A stretch of DNA of 13,968 nucleotides from an uncultured Eubacterium sp. (lineage in GTDB: Bacteria; Bacillota_A; Clostridia; Lachnospirales; Lachnospiraceae). Below the pieces are notes generated by a model. The model did no database searches, was not told where the DNA came from, and saw only the letters and a list, made by a program, of their open reading frames with translations. The DNA is taken from contig CAOKJJ010000140.1 of NCBI GenBank assembly GCA_948468465.1, positions 1 to 13,968 of the forward strand, given 5' to 3'. The position numbers and the translations under genes are program-made. The first letter of the stretch is position 1; each line of letters starts with the position of its first letter. Positions 13,819-13,968 of this stretch are shown piece after piece.

Positions 13819-13891
13819 TGGGACCTATAGGGCTCGAACCTATGACCCTCTGCTTGTAAGGCAGATGCTCTCCCAGCTGAGCTAAGATCCC
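13819..13891 (-). tRNA. tRNA-Val(UAC)
   Basis: Complete 73-nt tRNA. The acceptor stem GGGATCT/AGGTCCC contains one T-G pair, the discriminator is A, and the anticodon loop CTTACAA gives anticodon TAC. The T arm is CTATAGGTTCGAGCCCTATAG in form. CCA is not encoded. It lies 43 bases upstream of the tRNA-Leu on the same strand. Confidence 0.97.
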
Positions 13892-13916
13892 ATATGCAAT
13901 TTAAAAGTCATAACAA

Positions 13917-13968
13917 CGACCCAAGCGGGACTTGAACCCGCGACCTCCGCCGTGACAGGGCGGCGCTC
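13917..13968 (-). tRNA. tRNA-Asp(GUC), 5' part beyond the window
   Basis: The 52 bases at the right edge are the 3' part of a tRNA: anticodon stem CCGCC/GGCGG with loop CTGTCAC (anticodon GTC), T arm GCGGGTTCAAGTCCCGC, acceptor strand TTGGGTC and discriminator G, the expected Asp identity base. The D arm and 5' acceptor strand are outside the window. CCA is not encoded. Confidence 0.93.

Overview
The window looks like chromosome from a low-to-mid-GC Gram-positive anaerobe, most likely a Lachnospiraceae / Clostridium cluster XIVa gut bacterium. The evidence is strong AGGAGG-type ribosome binding sites, Firmicutes-type sigma-A promoters, tRNA genes without an encoded CCA, a LytTR/GHKL two-component pair, and membrane-bound glycoside hydrolase family 3 (GH3) enzymes of the inverted-domain type known from Ruminococcus and Butyrivibrio. 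The genus cannot be fixed from the sequence alone. Almost every gene is on the minus strand; the only convincing plus-strand gene is a 62-residue small protein.

Left part (1-2143). A possible partial gene start runs off the left edge. A DUF2200 gene and a zinc-ribbon DUF1801 gene form a small operon. Upstream of them is a decayed P-loop ATPase gene that has lost one base in its Walker A motif and a large internal segment, yet keeps an excellent promoter and ribosome binding site. The gene-poor stretch 1472-1918 holds that promoter, the 3' half of a tRNA-Leu, a 93-bp MITE-like palindrome with perfect 20-bp inverted ends, and the promoter region of the small plus-strand gene. That gene ends in a hairpin that can also serve the convergent GH3 operon.

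Central part (2161-13527). On the minus strand the order is: membrane GH3 with swapped domains; a LytTR response regulator and GHKL sensor kinase with their own promoter; a terminator; a cytoplasmic GH3 of normal domain order; a GtrA-family membrane protein; and a second membrane GH3 with swapped domains. A one-base frameshift breaks this last gene just before its catalytic nucleophile. In both swapped enzymes the (alpha/beta)6 C-domain and Fn3-like domain come first and the TIM barrel last. Two N-terminal membrane helices and one C-terminal helix predict a catalytic body tethered outside the cell at both ends. A reasonable inference is a sensor-controlled surface glycoside or glycolipid processing locus, with the cytoplasmic GH3 acting on imported products and GtrA moving a lipid-linked sugar. 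The substrate is not visible.

Right edge (13651-13968). A tRNA cluster, Asp(GUC, cut by the window end) - Val(UAC) - Leu(UAA), is read on the minus strand and closed by a strong terminator. The tRNA-Leu 3' half at about 1619-1660 is in the same orientation as the intact tRNA-Leu, so the roughly 12-kb GH3 region is bracketed by tRNA-Leu direct repeats. This could be a scar of integration, although no integrase is present.
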